NCBI GenBank assembly: GCA_900314985.1
Contig: OMXL01000012.1
Span: 1-64,000 of the forward strand
DNA from: an uncultured Prevotellaceae bacterium
Lineage (GTDB): Bacteria; Bacteroidota; Bacteroidia; Bacteroidales; Bacteroidaceae
DNA: 64,000 bases
Reading direction: 5' to 3'
How positions within the stretch are numbered: the stretch's first letter is position 1; every line of letters begins with the position of its first letter. The notes beneath the pieces were generated by a model. That model saw only the letters and a program-made list of their open reading frames with translations, was not told where the DNA came from and searched no databases. The position numbers and the translations under genes are program-made. Shown one piece after another: positions 50,066 through 62,900 of the stretch.

Positions 50066-51742
50066 ATGTACGCGCGCGTAATGGCTGCTATCAGAAACAT
50101 CCTATACTCTATGCTGTTAGGCATGATGATTATATCATGCTCAACCATCGACGATATGTCTGATGAGCAAGGGATGGAACAGCCAACAGCCAAACAGGTA
50201 GACCTGCTGATGAGTATTGGCGACAGGGCCATGAAGCCTCGTCAGATCTCTGCCAACACCCATAGAGCCGCTACGTTCCAAGGCATGGAACTGCTGGTGG
50301 CTATTCCTTTCCGTACCAACAACGCGCCAGTAGCCGTCACCGACGAGCCGCTGATAGATCTTGTTGGCGCTACGGAAGACCCTAACCGCGTAGAAAACCA
50401 CAACAATTACTACGTGGACCACTGTCAACTGATGACGGGTACCAACCGCATGTTGGTCTATGGCAAGTCGAAGCCGGTAGACACGAACCCTGCCATCAAT
50501 GGCAAACTGAGCGACTTGCCCACCGTCCGTACCAAGACTGATAGCATTACATTCAGCCTAGCCTCTATCCGTGAAACAACGGAAGCACATGCCGATGCCA
50601 CTGCGTTGGCCACCTATATGACCAATATTGCCAATACCACTATTCCGAATACCACTATTAGTTGGAGCACAACAGAAGACCCTACGCTGAAAAGCTACTA
50701 TCTGGACTTCATCCATTCCGATGGTGAGGGTGGGGGACTAATGAGTGGCGCGGCAGCCAATATCAAGGCGTTCGTGGCTGCCCTGAAAGCCCTGCTGACA
50801 GGTGACGATGCCCTCAGTACGGCTATTAAAAATAACATTGATGCCAACAGCTCCATAGAAGACAACGAATATCCACGCTCCCTAGGTCTTCCTGACGGAG
50901 CAGCTGCTATCCGTTGGATGGGCAGCAAATTTGAAGTCAAAACAACTACTACTCAACTCGACAATATCAACGGTATCAACCGCTATACCTATCCTGCTGA
51001 ACTGGTGTTCTTTACCGACAGTCCCATCCGCACCTCTGCGGAGGAAGTGTCGAAGAGCACCTATCAGAACATGGGTTCCAGCACGCTTTGGAGTACGTTC
51101 CTGGGCCAACACTATAACGGTCCGGCAGCTGTTAACACCAATACCAAGGCGGTAGCCGTGGAGAATCCTCTGCAGTATGGTGTGGGAAATCTGCAACTGA
51201 CGCTGACACACATGGCTGCCACGCTGAGAGATGCCAAAGACGTCCCTGTGACCAATGCAGACATGACTCACCTTCCCCTGAAAGGCGTCATTATCGGTGG
51301 TCAACATACGGTGGGCCACAACATGAAGCCACGTGGTGAACAGACAGACGTCGACGGACGCTTTATCTACGAGACCACCATTGTTGATGGCAATAAAACC
51401 AATACGCTGGTGCTGCAGTCGTACGACGACGAGAAAGTGCCTGTCATTCTGGAGTTCGAAAACAAGACCGGACATGCGTTTACAGGCAAGGACGGTGTCG
51501 TCTATCCCGATACGCGCTTCTACCTCATAGCCCTCATCGACCCAGCTGACAAGAAAGAGGAGGGCAAAGACTATACCAACCGTGTGTTCACCCAGGACTA
51601 CACGACGACGATGTCGATGAAAATAACCTCGCTCGCCAATGCTTACACCAGCATGCCAGACCTGCTGGCACCACGCTTGGAAGTGGGCGTACAGGTGGTG
51701 ACAAAATGGATACAAGCCACCACGACGAATGTAGAATTATAA
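50066..51742 (+). CDS. Fimbrillin-family minor subunit lipoprotein
   Basis: A 558-residue protein; start ATG 50066, or ATG 50081 (MAAIRNILYSMLLGM). Lipobox MIISC followed by STIDD. It shares with the Mfa1-like protein the segments YPAELVFFTDSPIRTS, LPLKGVIIGGQHTVG and VFTQDYTTTMSMKI, and a C-terminal PDLLAPRLEVGVQV. It is therefore a second Mfa1-type fimbrillin, likely an accessory or alternative shaft subunit. A non-standard run of Thr/Asn-rich sequence fills the middle. Same operon. Confidence 0.82.
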   Translation: MYARVMAAIRNILYSMLLGMMIISCSTIDDMSDEQGMEQPTAKQVDLLMSIGDRAMKPRQISANTHRAATFQGMELLVAIPFRTNNAPVAVTDEPLIDLVGATEDPNRVENHNNYYVDHCQLMTGTNRMLVYGKSKPVDTNPAINGKLSDLPTVRTKTDSITFSLASIRETTEAHADATALATYMTNIANTTIPNTTISWSTTEDPTLKSYYLDFIHSDGEGGGLMSGAAANIKAFVAALKALLTGDDALSTAIKNNIDANSSIEDNEYPRSLGLPDGAAAIRWMGSKFEVKTTTTQLDNINGINRYTYPAELVFFTDSPIRTSAEEVSKSTYQNMGSSTLWSTFLGQHYNGPAAVNTNTKAVAVENPLQYGVGNLQLTLTHMAATLRDAKDVPVTNADMTHLPLKGVIIGGQHTVGHNMKPRGEQTDVDGRFIYETTIVDGNKTNTLVLQSYDDEKVPVILEFENKTGHAFTGKDGVVYPDTRFYLIALIDPADKKEEGKDYTNRVFTQDYTTTMSMKITSLANAYTSMPDLLAPRLEVGVQVVTKWIQATTTNVEL

Positions 51743-51751
51743 AGAAGAAAC

Positions 51752-52918
51752 ATGTTGAAGAACAGACATATATCATTCCTGACCTGGCTCTTGAGCGGCA
51801 TGATGCTGCTGATGACCGTTGCCTGCAGTTCCTCGGACGAGGAAGGGCAGGAGAGTGGCGCGGACAAGAAGCCCGTCATGTTGGCGATATATGTCTACGC
51901 TCCGGAACAAGCGGCTGCAGCACAGAAAAAAGCCGCACAAACTCGCGGCGACGTAGGCGAGGTTGATGCTATCACCGACGAAGGTACCATCAAGAGCCTG
52001 AAGATATGGATTTACGAGTCCGAGTCAGGAGATTCTGTTCGCTATTTCGAAACGAAAGATGTGGCAGCACTGAATCAGGGACAAGGTACGACCTATCAGA
52101 TACCTGTCAGCGATGACTTTGCTAAAAATAAGCCCGATGTAGATGTTTATGTCTTGGCTAATGTGACCCATGACAACTGTGGCGTAGGCTCATTGGACAA
52201 GAATACTGAACGTGACGAGCTGATGACAGAAGCTAAAATTGCAGGATACTTCGGACTGGGCAACCTGCAGACAAGCGTACCTACTGACGGACTGCCCATG
52301 GCAGGTTATCTGACCACGCAGCCTGTGGTGGGTGATGCCCCTGCCCTGCGTGTAGGTACACTCAGTGCGGTTTCCCCCGTTCAACTGACCCGTGCCGTGT
52401 CGAAGTTGCGCTTTGTCTTTGCCAAAACCACTGGCCAGCCTACGGTAAGAATCACCAGCATCACGATGAATGCAGGTATGATTCCCGACGAGGAATACCT
52501 ATTCACTACACCGCAGTCCATGACCTACAATGCGAATGCTGGAGAGTTGTTTACAGATATCGACGACATCGCTGAGACAGCTGACCCTACGGACTATATT
52601 TACTTCAATCAGGATGCACAGGAATACGAGAACCTGATTAACACGGCTGCCAGTAAGGAAACCCCAGAGGTAACGGTAAGAGGTCCCATCTATCTGCGCG
52701 AGTCGGACAAGCAACTGGCAGGTACGATCACCTATACGATTGCTGATGGCGAGCCACAGAGCGTTGGTTTCCAGATGCAGCAGGCTGGCGACTTCAGCCG
52801 CAACCACACCTGGATAGTCTATGCCTACTATGCCGGCAGCGGCAAGTTGCAGGTACAAACCGTCTATGTCAAAGATTGGTCCACCAAAGAAATTAGTCAT
52901 AATGTTTATAATTGGTAG
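51752..52918 (+). CDS. Fimbrillin-like minor subunit lipoprotein
   Basis: A 388-residue protein with lipoprotein signal MLKNRHISFLTWLLSGMMLL and lipobox TVAC followed by SSSDEEGQ. N-terminal domain with IKSLKIWIYESESGDSVRYFE and YVLANVTHD, and SPVQLTRAVSKLRFVF, resembles fimbrillin/FimD-type accessory subunits (the SKLRFVF strand is common to Bacteroidota fimbrillin-A-associated proteins). The C-terminus HTWIVYAYYAGSGKLQVQTVYVKDW is likewise typical. Probably a tip-side subunit of the pilus. Spacing to neighbours is 9 and 6 nt. Confidence 0.78.
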   Translation: MLKNRHISFLTWLLSGMMLLMTVACSSSDEEGQESGADKKPVMLAIYVYAPEQAAAAQKKAAQTRGDVGEVDAITDEGTIKSLKIWIYESESGDSVRYFETKDVAALNQGQGTTYQIPVSDDFAKNKPDVDVYVLANVTHDNCGVGSLDKNTERDELMTEAKIAGYFGLGNLQTSVPTDGLPMAGYLTTQPVVGDAPALRVGTLSAVSPVQLTRAVSKLRFVFAKTTGQPTVRITSITMNAGMIPDEEYLFTTPQSMTYNANAGELFTDIDDIAETADPTDYIYFNQDAQEYENLINTAASKETPEVTVRGPIYLRESDKQLAGTITYTIADGEPQSVGFQMQQAGDFSRNHTWIVYAYYAGSGKLQVQTVYVKDWSTKEISHNVYNW

Positions 52919-52924
52919 TAAGAA

Positions 52925-53968
52925 ATGAGAGTGAAGAAGGAAGTTATCTGCATATTGCTCATGGCGATGACCATGCTGCTAAACGCCTGTTCCTCGGATG
53001 AATCCGGAGCACAGACGGTTACTACGGGCGAAGAACCCGTAGGCAAGCAGGTGCAGCTGATGACCTACGCTCCCTATTTTACGGAGAAAGAAGCACCCCG
53101 TCGTGCTCCCTCAGGCTTCACTGCCTATACGCCAGACAAGACGACGGATATGGGCATCTATATGATAAAGGATGGTGATTTGTCCTATAAAGAGGAACGC
53201 TTGAGGTATGCCTCGAAATGGTTTGCTTTCTTTGAAGCGGAGGCTGATGAGGATTATACTGTCTATGGCTACATGCCGAAAATAACAGGCATGTCTAGCA
53301 GTCTTTCAAGTGTCACCTCTGACGGTGCCACCCTGACCATCAACGGCATCAAACCTGTAACTGCTGACGACATCTGTATCATCACGGGCGTCAAGGAAAC
53401 GGACACAGATCTGAAGGAAGGCCAGTTCCACTGGTTCATGGCTAATGCTAATGATAACTTCTATATGTACCTGTTGATGGACCACCTCTATGCCTCGGTG
53501 AAGTTCAGTCTGAAAGTAAGTGAGGAGTATGCCCAGTTGCGTACCATCAAACTGAAGACGATGACGCTGAGCACTGACAAGGGAAGTGTCAATGCCGTTA
53601 TTTCGCTGACGCATAACACGACAGGTGCCAGTCCCATCACCAGTGTTTCCTACTCGTTGACGACTGGCGACAACTGTGCAGCAGAGATATTCAACGATGC
53701 TGAAGGGCAAGCTCTTAGTAGTACAACGCCCATTGCTGTCAGTGCCTGCTTTGCACCTACCCTCTCAGACAACCTAACATTGGTCAGCACCTATGACGTG
53801 TACGACAGCAAGGGCAATCTGATACGTGCTAACTGCGAGGCAACCAATAAGATACCGAATTTAGAGGCCTTCAGAGGACAACGGGTACAGTTGAATATGA
53901 AAGTAGATCCGACCTATCTGTATATTATGTCGGATAAGGACTTAGATAATTTGTTTACGATAGAATGA
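52925..53968 (+). CDS. Fimbrillin-like minor subunit lipoprotein
   Basis: A 347-residue protein with signal MRVKKEVICILLMAMTMLLN and lipobox LNAC followed by SSDESG. It has the layout of fimbrillin-family accessory proteins: PSGFTAYTPDKTTDMGIYMI, then FHWFMANANDNFYMYLLMDHLYASVKFSLKV, and a C-terminal LRGQRVQLNMKVDPTYLYIM-like strand. Its last codon and stop (GAATGA) contain the start codon of the giant gene that follows, so the two proteins are translationally coupled and probably act together. Confidence 0.78.
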   Translation: MRVKKEVICILLMAMTMLLNACSSDESGAQTVTTGEEPVGKQVQLMTYAPYFTEKEAPRRAPSGFTAYTPDKTTDMGIYMIKDGDLSYKEERLRYASKWFAFFEAEADEDYTVYGYMPKITGMSSSLSSVTSDGATLTINGIKPVTADDICIITGVKETDTDLKEGQFHWFMANANDNFYMYLLMDHLYASVKFSLKVSEEYAQLRTIKLKTMTLSTDKGSVNAVISLTHNTTGASPITSVSYSLTTGDNCAAEIFNDAEGQALSSTTPIAVSACFAPTLSDNLTLVSTYDVYDSKGNLIRANCEATNKIPNLEAFRGQRVQLNMKVDPTYLYIMSDKDLDNLFTIE

Positions 53969-56900
53969 AGAAGTTAATCGCCATATTGCTGCTGTGTTTG
54001 TCTGCATCGTTGATGCAGGCCCAGATTACTATTGGTGGCAACGTCTATGGTGGTGGTAATGCCGGGAAAACTGGCGGTAATACCACTGTTACTGTGCATG
54101 CTGGCGACCTCAATAGAGTCTTTGGTGGTGCGCGTATGGCTGATGTCAAAGGCAGAGCCTTCATGAATATTGACGGTGCCCATGCTTCTAACTATATTGT
54201 CATTAACCGTCTCTATGGCGGTAACGATATCGCGGGAACCATTGGCAAGTCGACAGAAGAATTGCCTGATGTCATAAAACCTCATGCTGCAACCAACAAA
54301 GTGGACACGACCTGGAATGCCTTAGTGCTCATTTCTACAAAAACAAATACGAATGGAACGGAGGCTGCCGATGCTCAAAAGATATATATCGGTCAGTTGT
54401 TTGGCGGAGGCGATGGTGAGTATGAATATGGTTCAAGGACCATAGAGGTAGCTACTAGTACTACCCCACTCATAGTCCCTGATCTTGGCAAGACCTTCGT
54501 TGATATTCATGGCGGTTCCATTGTCTATGCCTATGGTGGTGGTAACAATGCTACAGTAACAGAGAGAACTGTTATCAGTGTGGATAACCCCAGTAAGGTG
54601 GTGAATAGTATCATAGATGCTACCAATCCTAATGCTGATAATACTGGTGAATTGCTGACCAACGCCCGCTTCGAGGACAAGATGGGCATCAACACCACCT
54701 TCTCATATCCCAGCAGTAAAGCCTACCAGATAGGTCGTCTCTTTGGTGGTAACAACAAAGCAGATATGGCCATTCGTCCTCGATGGAATCTGCAACAAGG
54801 TAAGGTGCGAATGCTGTATGGCGGTGGTAATGAGGGCCGTATGACCAGTCCTGAGGGTCTACTCATGCAGATTGAAGGTGAAGGAATGGTCATTGACAAT
54901 GTCTATGGCGGTTGTCGTAAGGCTGACGTGAAGCCTTTGTACAACAACAACGACGCGACACCTGTGCCATACAACGAAGTGGCATTGGACCCTGCGGACA
55001 ACCCGAACAACATTCCTGCCGGCTACGCTGCTCGTGTTAGAGTGTTGGCTGGTCATATCAACAACGTCTATGGCGGTAACGACATTTCAGGAAATGTCTA
55101 TGCCGGCAATACCGTTGGTATCATGACCCATATCTACGGCGATGTCTATGGTGGCGGTAACGGCTCTTATGCTTATACGGACAATGATAAACTGAAGGAT
55201 GATCCACATTGGAGTGACTTCTACTACAATCCTGATGAAATCCTTGCAGCAGCAGGCATAACAGGTGTCGAAGAGAAACTCAAATCTGCTACAGCCCTCA
55301 ACCTCATCCGTCCTAACGCAGAGAAGGTATCTATCCTCGTCAGAGGTACGGATGCTGCTCATCCTACCATCGTGGATGGTGGTCTCTATGTGGGTGGTAA
55401 CAGTGCCTCATTGCGAGAGAATGTTTCTGGCTCAAGCGCTGGCGACCAGACGCACGTCAAGATTGGTTCATACGCCATCATCGACAATGTGTACCTCGGT
55501 AACAACGGTGCAAATATGATTAGAACCGAAGAGGCTGTCGGTGGTCATAACGAAGGCGTGCTGCGCACATTTGCACGCACCGATATCGCTTCTGACGGTA
55601 GCAAATTTAGTTCTATGAACTTGACAGACGCTACTGTCTTTGCCAAATACATGGAAGGCTGCGCTATGAAGGTGAAGTCAACCGTTGTCTTCGAGAGCAG
55701 AGCTAAAGGCGATGCTGTTGACTACGTACCTTATTCCACCATGTTTGGTGCTATCGTCTGCGGTGGTAATGTGGGCAGCATGATTACCGAGGGCAAGACG
55801 ACCATCAACTTCACGGATAAGGTGGTAGTGTATAACAGAGTGGTGGGTGGCTGTAACAATGCCTTTGTGACCCCCACAGCATATAATGCCATCTATGAAG
55901 GCGGACTGCTGGGAGCCCCTGACCCTGCTCCGACCGGTTCGGCTGCTAATGCCATCGGTGACAAACTGGAGCTGAACTTCGCCGGTTTGAAGATACAGCC
56001 TAAGCGTTGGAATGCTGACCATTCCGCTTTGATTTGGAATACCATCAGCTCATCAACAGGTCTCCCCGTTGCCCCTGTAACGTCAGGTGAGGCCACCCCC
56101 AGTACCGATGACGACTTGGACCGTCGTTTCGATGGCGGTAATATCTATGGTGGTTGCTACACCAGTGGTATCGTCAATGGTAACGTCGTCATCAATATCA
56201 ACAGTTCTATCGTTGACCGCGAGATTCTCTTCGACAAAGTGGAAGAGGATGAAACGGGTGAGGATAAGCACTACGTCAACGACCAATATCACATCCAAGA
56301 GCGACACAGCGGCGTCATCCTTTCCGAGCAAGGTATGGATGTATTAGGCAAGGCGCTCAACGTGTTTGGTGGTGGTAAGGGTGTGAACACCGAGATATGG
56401 GGTTCTACCACCATCAACCTCAATCGCGGCTATATGTTCCAGATATTCGGTGGTAGCGAGGAAGGCGCCATCGGTAAAGGAGCATATAATGAGGGAACAG
56501 GAAAGATAGAGTACACCCACGATGCGAGATACAGCACCTACATCAACCTGAACGGTCCTATTGCCGGTGTCTCCAAGAAAGACAACATGACCGAGGATAT
56601 CGCTGAGTGCGAGTTTATGTATGGCGGCGGTTTCTTAGGAACGGTGGCCGGTAACTGTATCATCAACTTAGGCAACGGACGTATCTTCGACAGCTTTGCC
56701 GGAGCTTGTAATGCCGACGTCCTTGGACATACAGAAACATATATCGGTACCAACGGATTCCCGTACGTTCGTGACTTCGTGTATGGCGGTAACGACCTGG
56801 GCGGAAAAATCCTGGGTACAGCCAACTTCAACAGCCGTCTGCGCAACGATGCCGTTCGTAGCAAGGTATCTAATGCCGACATGCTCAACGCCACAGCCTA

Positions 56901-59900
56901 TATGGAATATGTACAGGGGCGTGTAGAGAAGATTTTCGGTGGTGCCTACGGTGTGTATGACTATAAGGATCCCCACTTCCGGGCATACTTCGATGCCGAC
57001 GGCCACGCCTTGACAGGCTATCACAAGCCTTTCCTGGATAATGCCTTCATCAACTTCCGTCCTAACGACACCAACAACTCACTGAACACCGTAGAACAGA
57101 TATATGGAGCTGGTCAAGGCTACCTCGGTGAAGAGGAAGAGAACTTGATGCAGAACCGCAGCTATATCCTCGTCGACGTACCACAGACCATGCAAACCTA
57201 TCAGAATACCGAGATATTCGGTGCAGGAGAGAGTGGTGGCGTAGGCATGGGTGTAGCAAAAGCTACAGCAGACGCTCCTGAGACAGCACACAAGGCATCT
57301 GCCGTTATCGACCTGCTCAGCGGACACTTCAAGGCCGTCTATGGTGGTAGCTATCAGGAGGGTATCACCCGTCGTACGGTGGTCAATGTGCCTGAGGGTT
57401 CTACCTTCCGTGCAGAAGCCATCTTCGGTGGTGCTTACGGTCTGTATCAGGAGTATCCCTGCGACGTATATGAGGCGAACGTCAACTGGAACAGTAGCGA
57501 TGCCCTCGTAGGCGGCTACCGCACGGGTCTCTATGGTGGTAACAACAACTGCCGCCGCACGTTCTATGGTCGTGTAAACGTCAATGCTCCAGTATATTAC
57601 GACAAGGCCAACAAATACTACGCTACTGTCTATGGTGCTGGTTATGGTAAAGATACCTGGTCACAATATACGGAGGTGAACCTGAACAACACCGCTCGTG
57701 TATATGAGGTATATGGTGGCGGTCAGTTAGGTCGCGTGATGAACAAGAAGTCTGTCGATGCATGGGCAGCAGAAGCAGATGCTGCTGCTGATGCAGAAGC
57801 CGCAGCATCCAGCACGACAGCCAAACACATTGACCTCTCACTGGGCAGTGGCTATACGGATACTGGTCTGAATAATGCCTTGGCAGTAGCCAGAAACGGC
57901 AAGAAATACAATACCAATGTCATCATCTACCAGGGTGCTGATGTCTGTGGCTATATGTACAATGGAAGCCTGAGCGGTGCCTACGCCTACGGTGGTGGTC
58001 TCGGTGATGCAAATACTGCCAATACCGGCGATGTGCACGGAACAACCTACATCGCTCTGCTGGGTGGTACGGTAACCAAGGACCTCTATGCCGCTGGTAC
58101 CGTTGGTTCGGTAAACAACAGATACGACGTAACTACTGATGACTTCGACCAGACGTTCATCGCTTCTGCCAATGCTTATGTCGAGGGTGGTACGGCACGT
58201 AACGTCTATGGTGGCGGATGGAGAGGTAGCGTAGGTTATCACGCTGGCGCTATTGATGCAAGCACGACTGGTGATGTCCTCGGTGAGACCAATGTGGTCA
58301 TCGGTAAGCTCGGTGGTACCAGTTTCATCGATGGTATTCCCGCTATCGAGCGTAATGCCTACGGTGGTGGTGAGGGTGGTGCCGTCTTCGGTACAACTAA
58401 CATCACGCTCAACAAGGGCTATATCGGCTACCGTCACTTTACAGCCACACCCACTGGCGACCTCGACTATATCAAGGAGGGTGAGGATTACTACCAAGAG
58501 AAGCTGCATGATGAAACATGGTCGGGCGACGGCACAAACCGTCTGTATGATAGTGGTTGTATCTTCGGTGGCGGATATATCGACAATAGTAGTGTGGATG
58601 TTGCCAATGTCAAGATGTATGGCGGTGTGGTTCGTAACTCGCTCTTCGGTGGTGGTGAGATTGCGGCCATTGGTCGTGGTATCATCGAAGCCAGCGGCAC
58701 AGACAACAGCGTTCGTACCCTGAAGGGTATCTATAAGGCTGGTAGATCCAGCGTAGAACTGTTCGAAGGCCAGGTACACCGCAACGTCTTCGGTGGTGGT
58801 CGTGGCTATAACAACCTCGGTGAAGGTGGTACGCTCTACTCCGACGGTTACGTATTCGGACAGACAGAGGTGCATGTACACGGCGGTACAATAGGTACGG
58901 CGAAGGAGTTGGCACGTGAGAACGGTAACGTCTTCGGTGGCGGTGATATCGGTTATGTGTATAGCGCCTATGAGAAAGATGGTGAGCTCTACGTAGGTAT
59001 TAAGGACGGTGAACGCTACGACAACGTATGGGAGGGCTACTATTATGCTTATAAGAAAGGAAATGAGGCATACATACCATCATCTATTATTCCGTCAGCA
59101 AGTGACGAAAATTGGGTCAAGGATGCAGGCGAGTATGTGCTGACTGAGGACTGCAAGGTGCTGATTGAGCCTTATTGTAAGGCACTGTCTGACATTACCG
59201 TCAACGGTCATAACTATGCGGCAGGTAGCTATGTAACTACTACTGATCTCCATACACTGGGCAATAAAGAAGACGCTGCTTGGAACAACTTGGATCTTAC
59301 GGGTATTACCATCTTCAATGCCGTATTCGCCGGTGGTAACACCTCATCAGGTTCTTCTACTGTGTATGCGAATTCTACCACCGTGTTTGGTAACGCGACA
59401 GCATCAATACATGACGTGTATCACCGCGACCTGATTACCTTGGGAACAGGACGTACGGGTGGTCTGTACGGTGATGGTAACCTGACATTCGTGGACGGCT
59501 ATCGTGGTCTGAACATCACCAACTACGGTACTGACTATTATAGCCTGTCTCCAGAAATCACATATCAACAATACGAACAGCTTCCTCCCCGTGAGGCCGA
59601 CTACTATCAGCTGAAGTATAAGTGTATCTTGGAGTGTACGGATAAGGACGGAACAACCTACTATCCGGCAGGTGGTGAGCACACTAAGGCTTCCACACTG
59701 ACCATTGACGACCTGCTGACTCTGTTTGAAGGTATCAAGGTCGGTGATGTCGATATTCTTCTTACGAACCCAACAACAGGTGAGAAATATCCGAATCCTG
59801 CTTATTGGGAGCAGAATGGTGTTGTCCCTGTCTATGCCGGCCGACTGATGAACACCATCCAGCGTGCTGACTTCTGCGGTGTCTTCGGTAGCCGTATGGT

Positions 59901-62900
59901 GATGCAGGGAGCACAGGACCGTGTGCCGGAGATTGTAGACCACACCAACTACACTATTAACCGTGTGCGTGAGGTGTCACTCAACCAGAAGCAGTCTGTG
60001 AGAACAGCTGACGCATCCGACGAAGGCAAGAAGGTTCATGGCAACTACTTCGGTATCTACAGCATCGTGAACTATCTTGGCGCACTGACCAGTGACGTAT
60101 TCTTCCTGCCTAATAAGGATGTCCGTGTTACTGATAACGCCTCTAATCCTGACTACAAGACAGCATCAAAGGCATACAACAACAGTGGTTCTGCTGTTGC
60201 TTCTAAGGACTACGGCACAGCAACCTACTACGATTGGAAGGCAGGATTTGTCAACGAGCGCAAGCGCAACAACGGTACCAGTAAGAATAAGGTGGCGTTG
60301 GCATCTGGTGTCTATCTGGAGCTGACCACAGAGAAGAGTACGGGCGACGATTTGTATCAGAAAGACTGGGGCTATATCACGGGTGTCATTGAGCTCGACC
60401 TCATCAATGTGCAGCCTGGTATGGGTGGTGGTTTCGTATATGCTAAGAACGTACACAGGACTGGTACATATACTCAGCACAAACATAACACTTTGACGGC
60501 ACTGAACGATCGTGCTATTACCCGACGTGACTTCACATTCAACGGTGCTGAAGTGGAATGGGAGACATCTGGTAACTTCATCCACAGTACGCAGACTATT
60601 ATCGACGACTGCTACAACGTCAGCGGCAAGTATAAAGAGGGGGACGCTGTTCCTGCACACTACTGGTTCATCAAGGGTTCTGTATATGTATATGACCAGT
60701 ATATCTCTGCCTATACCGGAGCACCTAACGCCTATAGTGAGACGGTTGACATCCCATTGACCATCACGGCCGCTTCGCACGGTACGATGAAACTGCTCAA
60801 CGTGATGCCTAACAAGTATGCCTATTGGTCTGCTCCTGGTGTGAAACTCGAGGAGGGCAAGAAGATGGTCATCAACGATGTGGAGTATCACCTGAACGAT
60901 CCTATCAACTATTGGGATTGGTACTTGCTGACCAACTCTGAGAAGAACCTGTTTGTTGATGAGACATACGTCACCATCGCTGACTGTAAGTTCAGTAGCG
61001 AGGATGCAACTGTCATCCCTGCTGGTACGGTGATGCTGCCTGCTGAATATAATACATTGAAGACTGCTCACCCGACGGTCTACCATGTGGAGAAGCAGCA
61101 GTATGTTCCGTTCGAGTTCGTTTACCGTTCGAGCAACAACATGAGTCACGACACGGGTTATATGCTGACCTATAAGGTAAACAACCCAACAGATTGGGAT
61201 ACTTGGTATACCCAGTTTGAGAGTGCTACAGCAGCCAAGAATCAGACGGGCGGTGCTGGCTATGAAGACGGACCTACCTATCGTCTGGAGGACAACAGTA
61301 CGGGCGGTGTCCTCGGACAGCGTGAGTATAAGGTAAGCAACCTCATCGCTGAGGATGTTTACACCTCTTACCAGACGATGAAGACGAACCATTCTGAGGC
61401 TATACCTACTACTGGTCAGGCTACATTCGAGGGTGCCTATATCGTCACAAGCGAATATACCAGCGGTGACGTTCATCTGAATGTGGGTAGCTCTGTATCT
61501 GCCACACAGGCCGCTTCCATGACTGGTTATGTGGCACCTGCTTATATCTGTACCAGCACTATCCAACTCAGCAAGACAGAGTACATCTATGTCGGCAACC
61601 GCATGACGGAGGCAGAGAAGACGGCATATTACAATACCTACAAGGACGCTAATCCTACATTGGCAGCGATGATTCAGGAGGATATTGTACCTGCCTACTA
61701 TTGTACTAAAGACGGTCTTTATGGCGGTAACTACTATGAGGCAAACAAGAACTATCGTGGACTGGAAGTATGGAGCTCAATGTCTAAGGAAGACCGCGAG
61801 AAGTTCACCTTTAACTATGATGCTTTAGACATACTCATCGATCCACGTTACGGTTGGAATGATGCGGGTACCAGTGTTATATATCCTGAAGGCCAGAAAT
61901 ACGAGTATGACTCTAAAGACGGTACTTTGGCTAGAGCAGAGAACAATCTTGCTCATTACTCATTGCAGAGACCTGTCAACTACTCCGCAACCTATAACGG
62001 CACCGCAACTACTGCTCACAATGGTGTAACGCTGTCTCCTGGTACCGAATATTCTCGTGAGGATTACGAGAAACTGCCTAACGAGAAGCGCCACTACACG
62101 ACTATCGACGTGAAAGATGCTGGTAACGTATATGTTGTCAAAGCTCCATTCCAGGTAGGCAATACTCCATACGCTGTGGGCACCGTCATCTCTGCGAACA
62201 CGTATAGCAGCTTGGGACAATCTGATCAGGCAAACGTCACCACACTGACCTTTACCGATGCGCAGAAGAACAGTACCTACTACTACTGCCGCGAGAGTTA
62301 TGAGGTCGGTGAGAATACCGAAGGTGAGACAGTGACAGGTGTCGCTGTTACGGGTGGCGTATCAGGAACCTATAGTAACGGACAGACCGTTCCTGTGGGA
62401 CTCGTCATCACAGAGGGCAACTTCAACAGTTTGCACAACTACCAGACGGACTTCAGCATCCACGGTATTGCTCCTACGGAGACCAGTACACTGTACGTCA
62501 GCCGCTTCTCTGACATCTTCGACCTCTCAAAGGAGAAGATTATCACCGTCATCTACGAGTACAACTACGAGGAGAGCGATGCTTCTGGAACACACGTCAC
62601 TCCTGTCAGCGAGCGCCACGTAGTGAACATCCACGTGCTGTTCAAGAGCGGTATTCCTACCGTAGAGGATATCAAGGCTCCACAGGTGGTACTGCCAGGT
62701 ACGTTCGTCGGTGTTCGTGAGCCGCATGTCACTCCTGGTGCCTACGAGGTAACGGGTGGTGGATGGAAGCTCTTTGAGAAGAAGTCTGACGCTGAGAGCC
62801 ACATCAACGGTGTAGAATATACGCCTACCGCTGATCCACTTTACTGGTATCAGCATGGCTACTATCTGGCTTACTACGCTAAGACCTATCTCGGTGAGAC

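Noticed and set aside
57838..61566. Long minus-strand open frames (up to 466 codons) opposite the giant gene
   Set aside because: They mirror the repetitive GGT/ACC codon pattern of the plus-strand gene, have no promoter or start context, and their translations are low-complexity Ile/Thr/Val strings.
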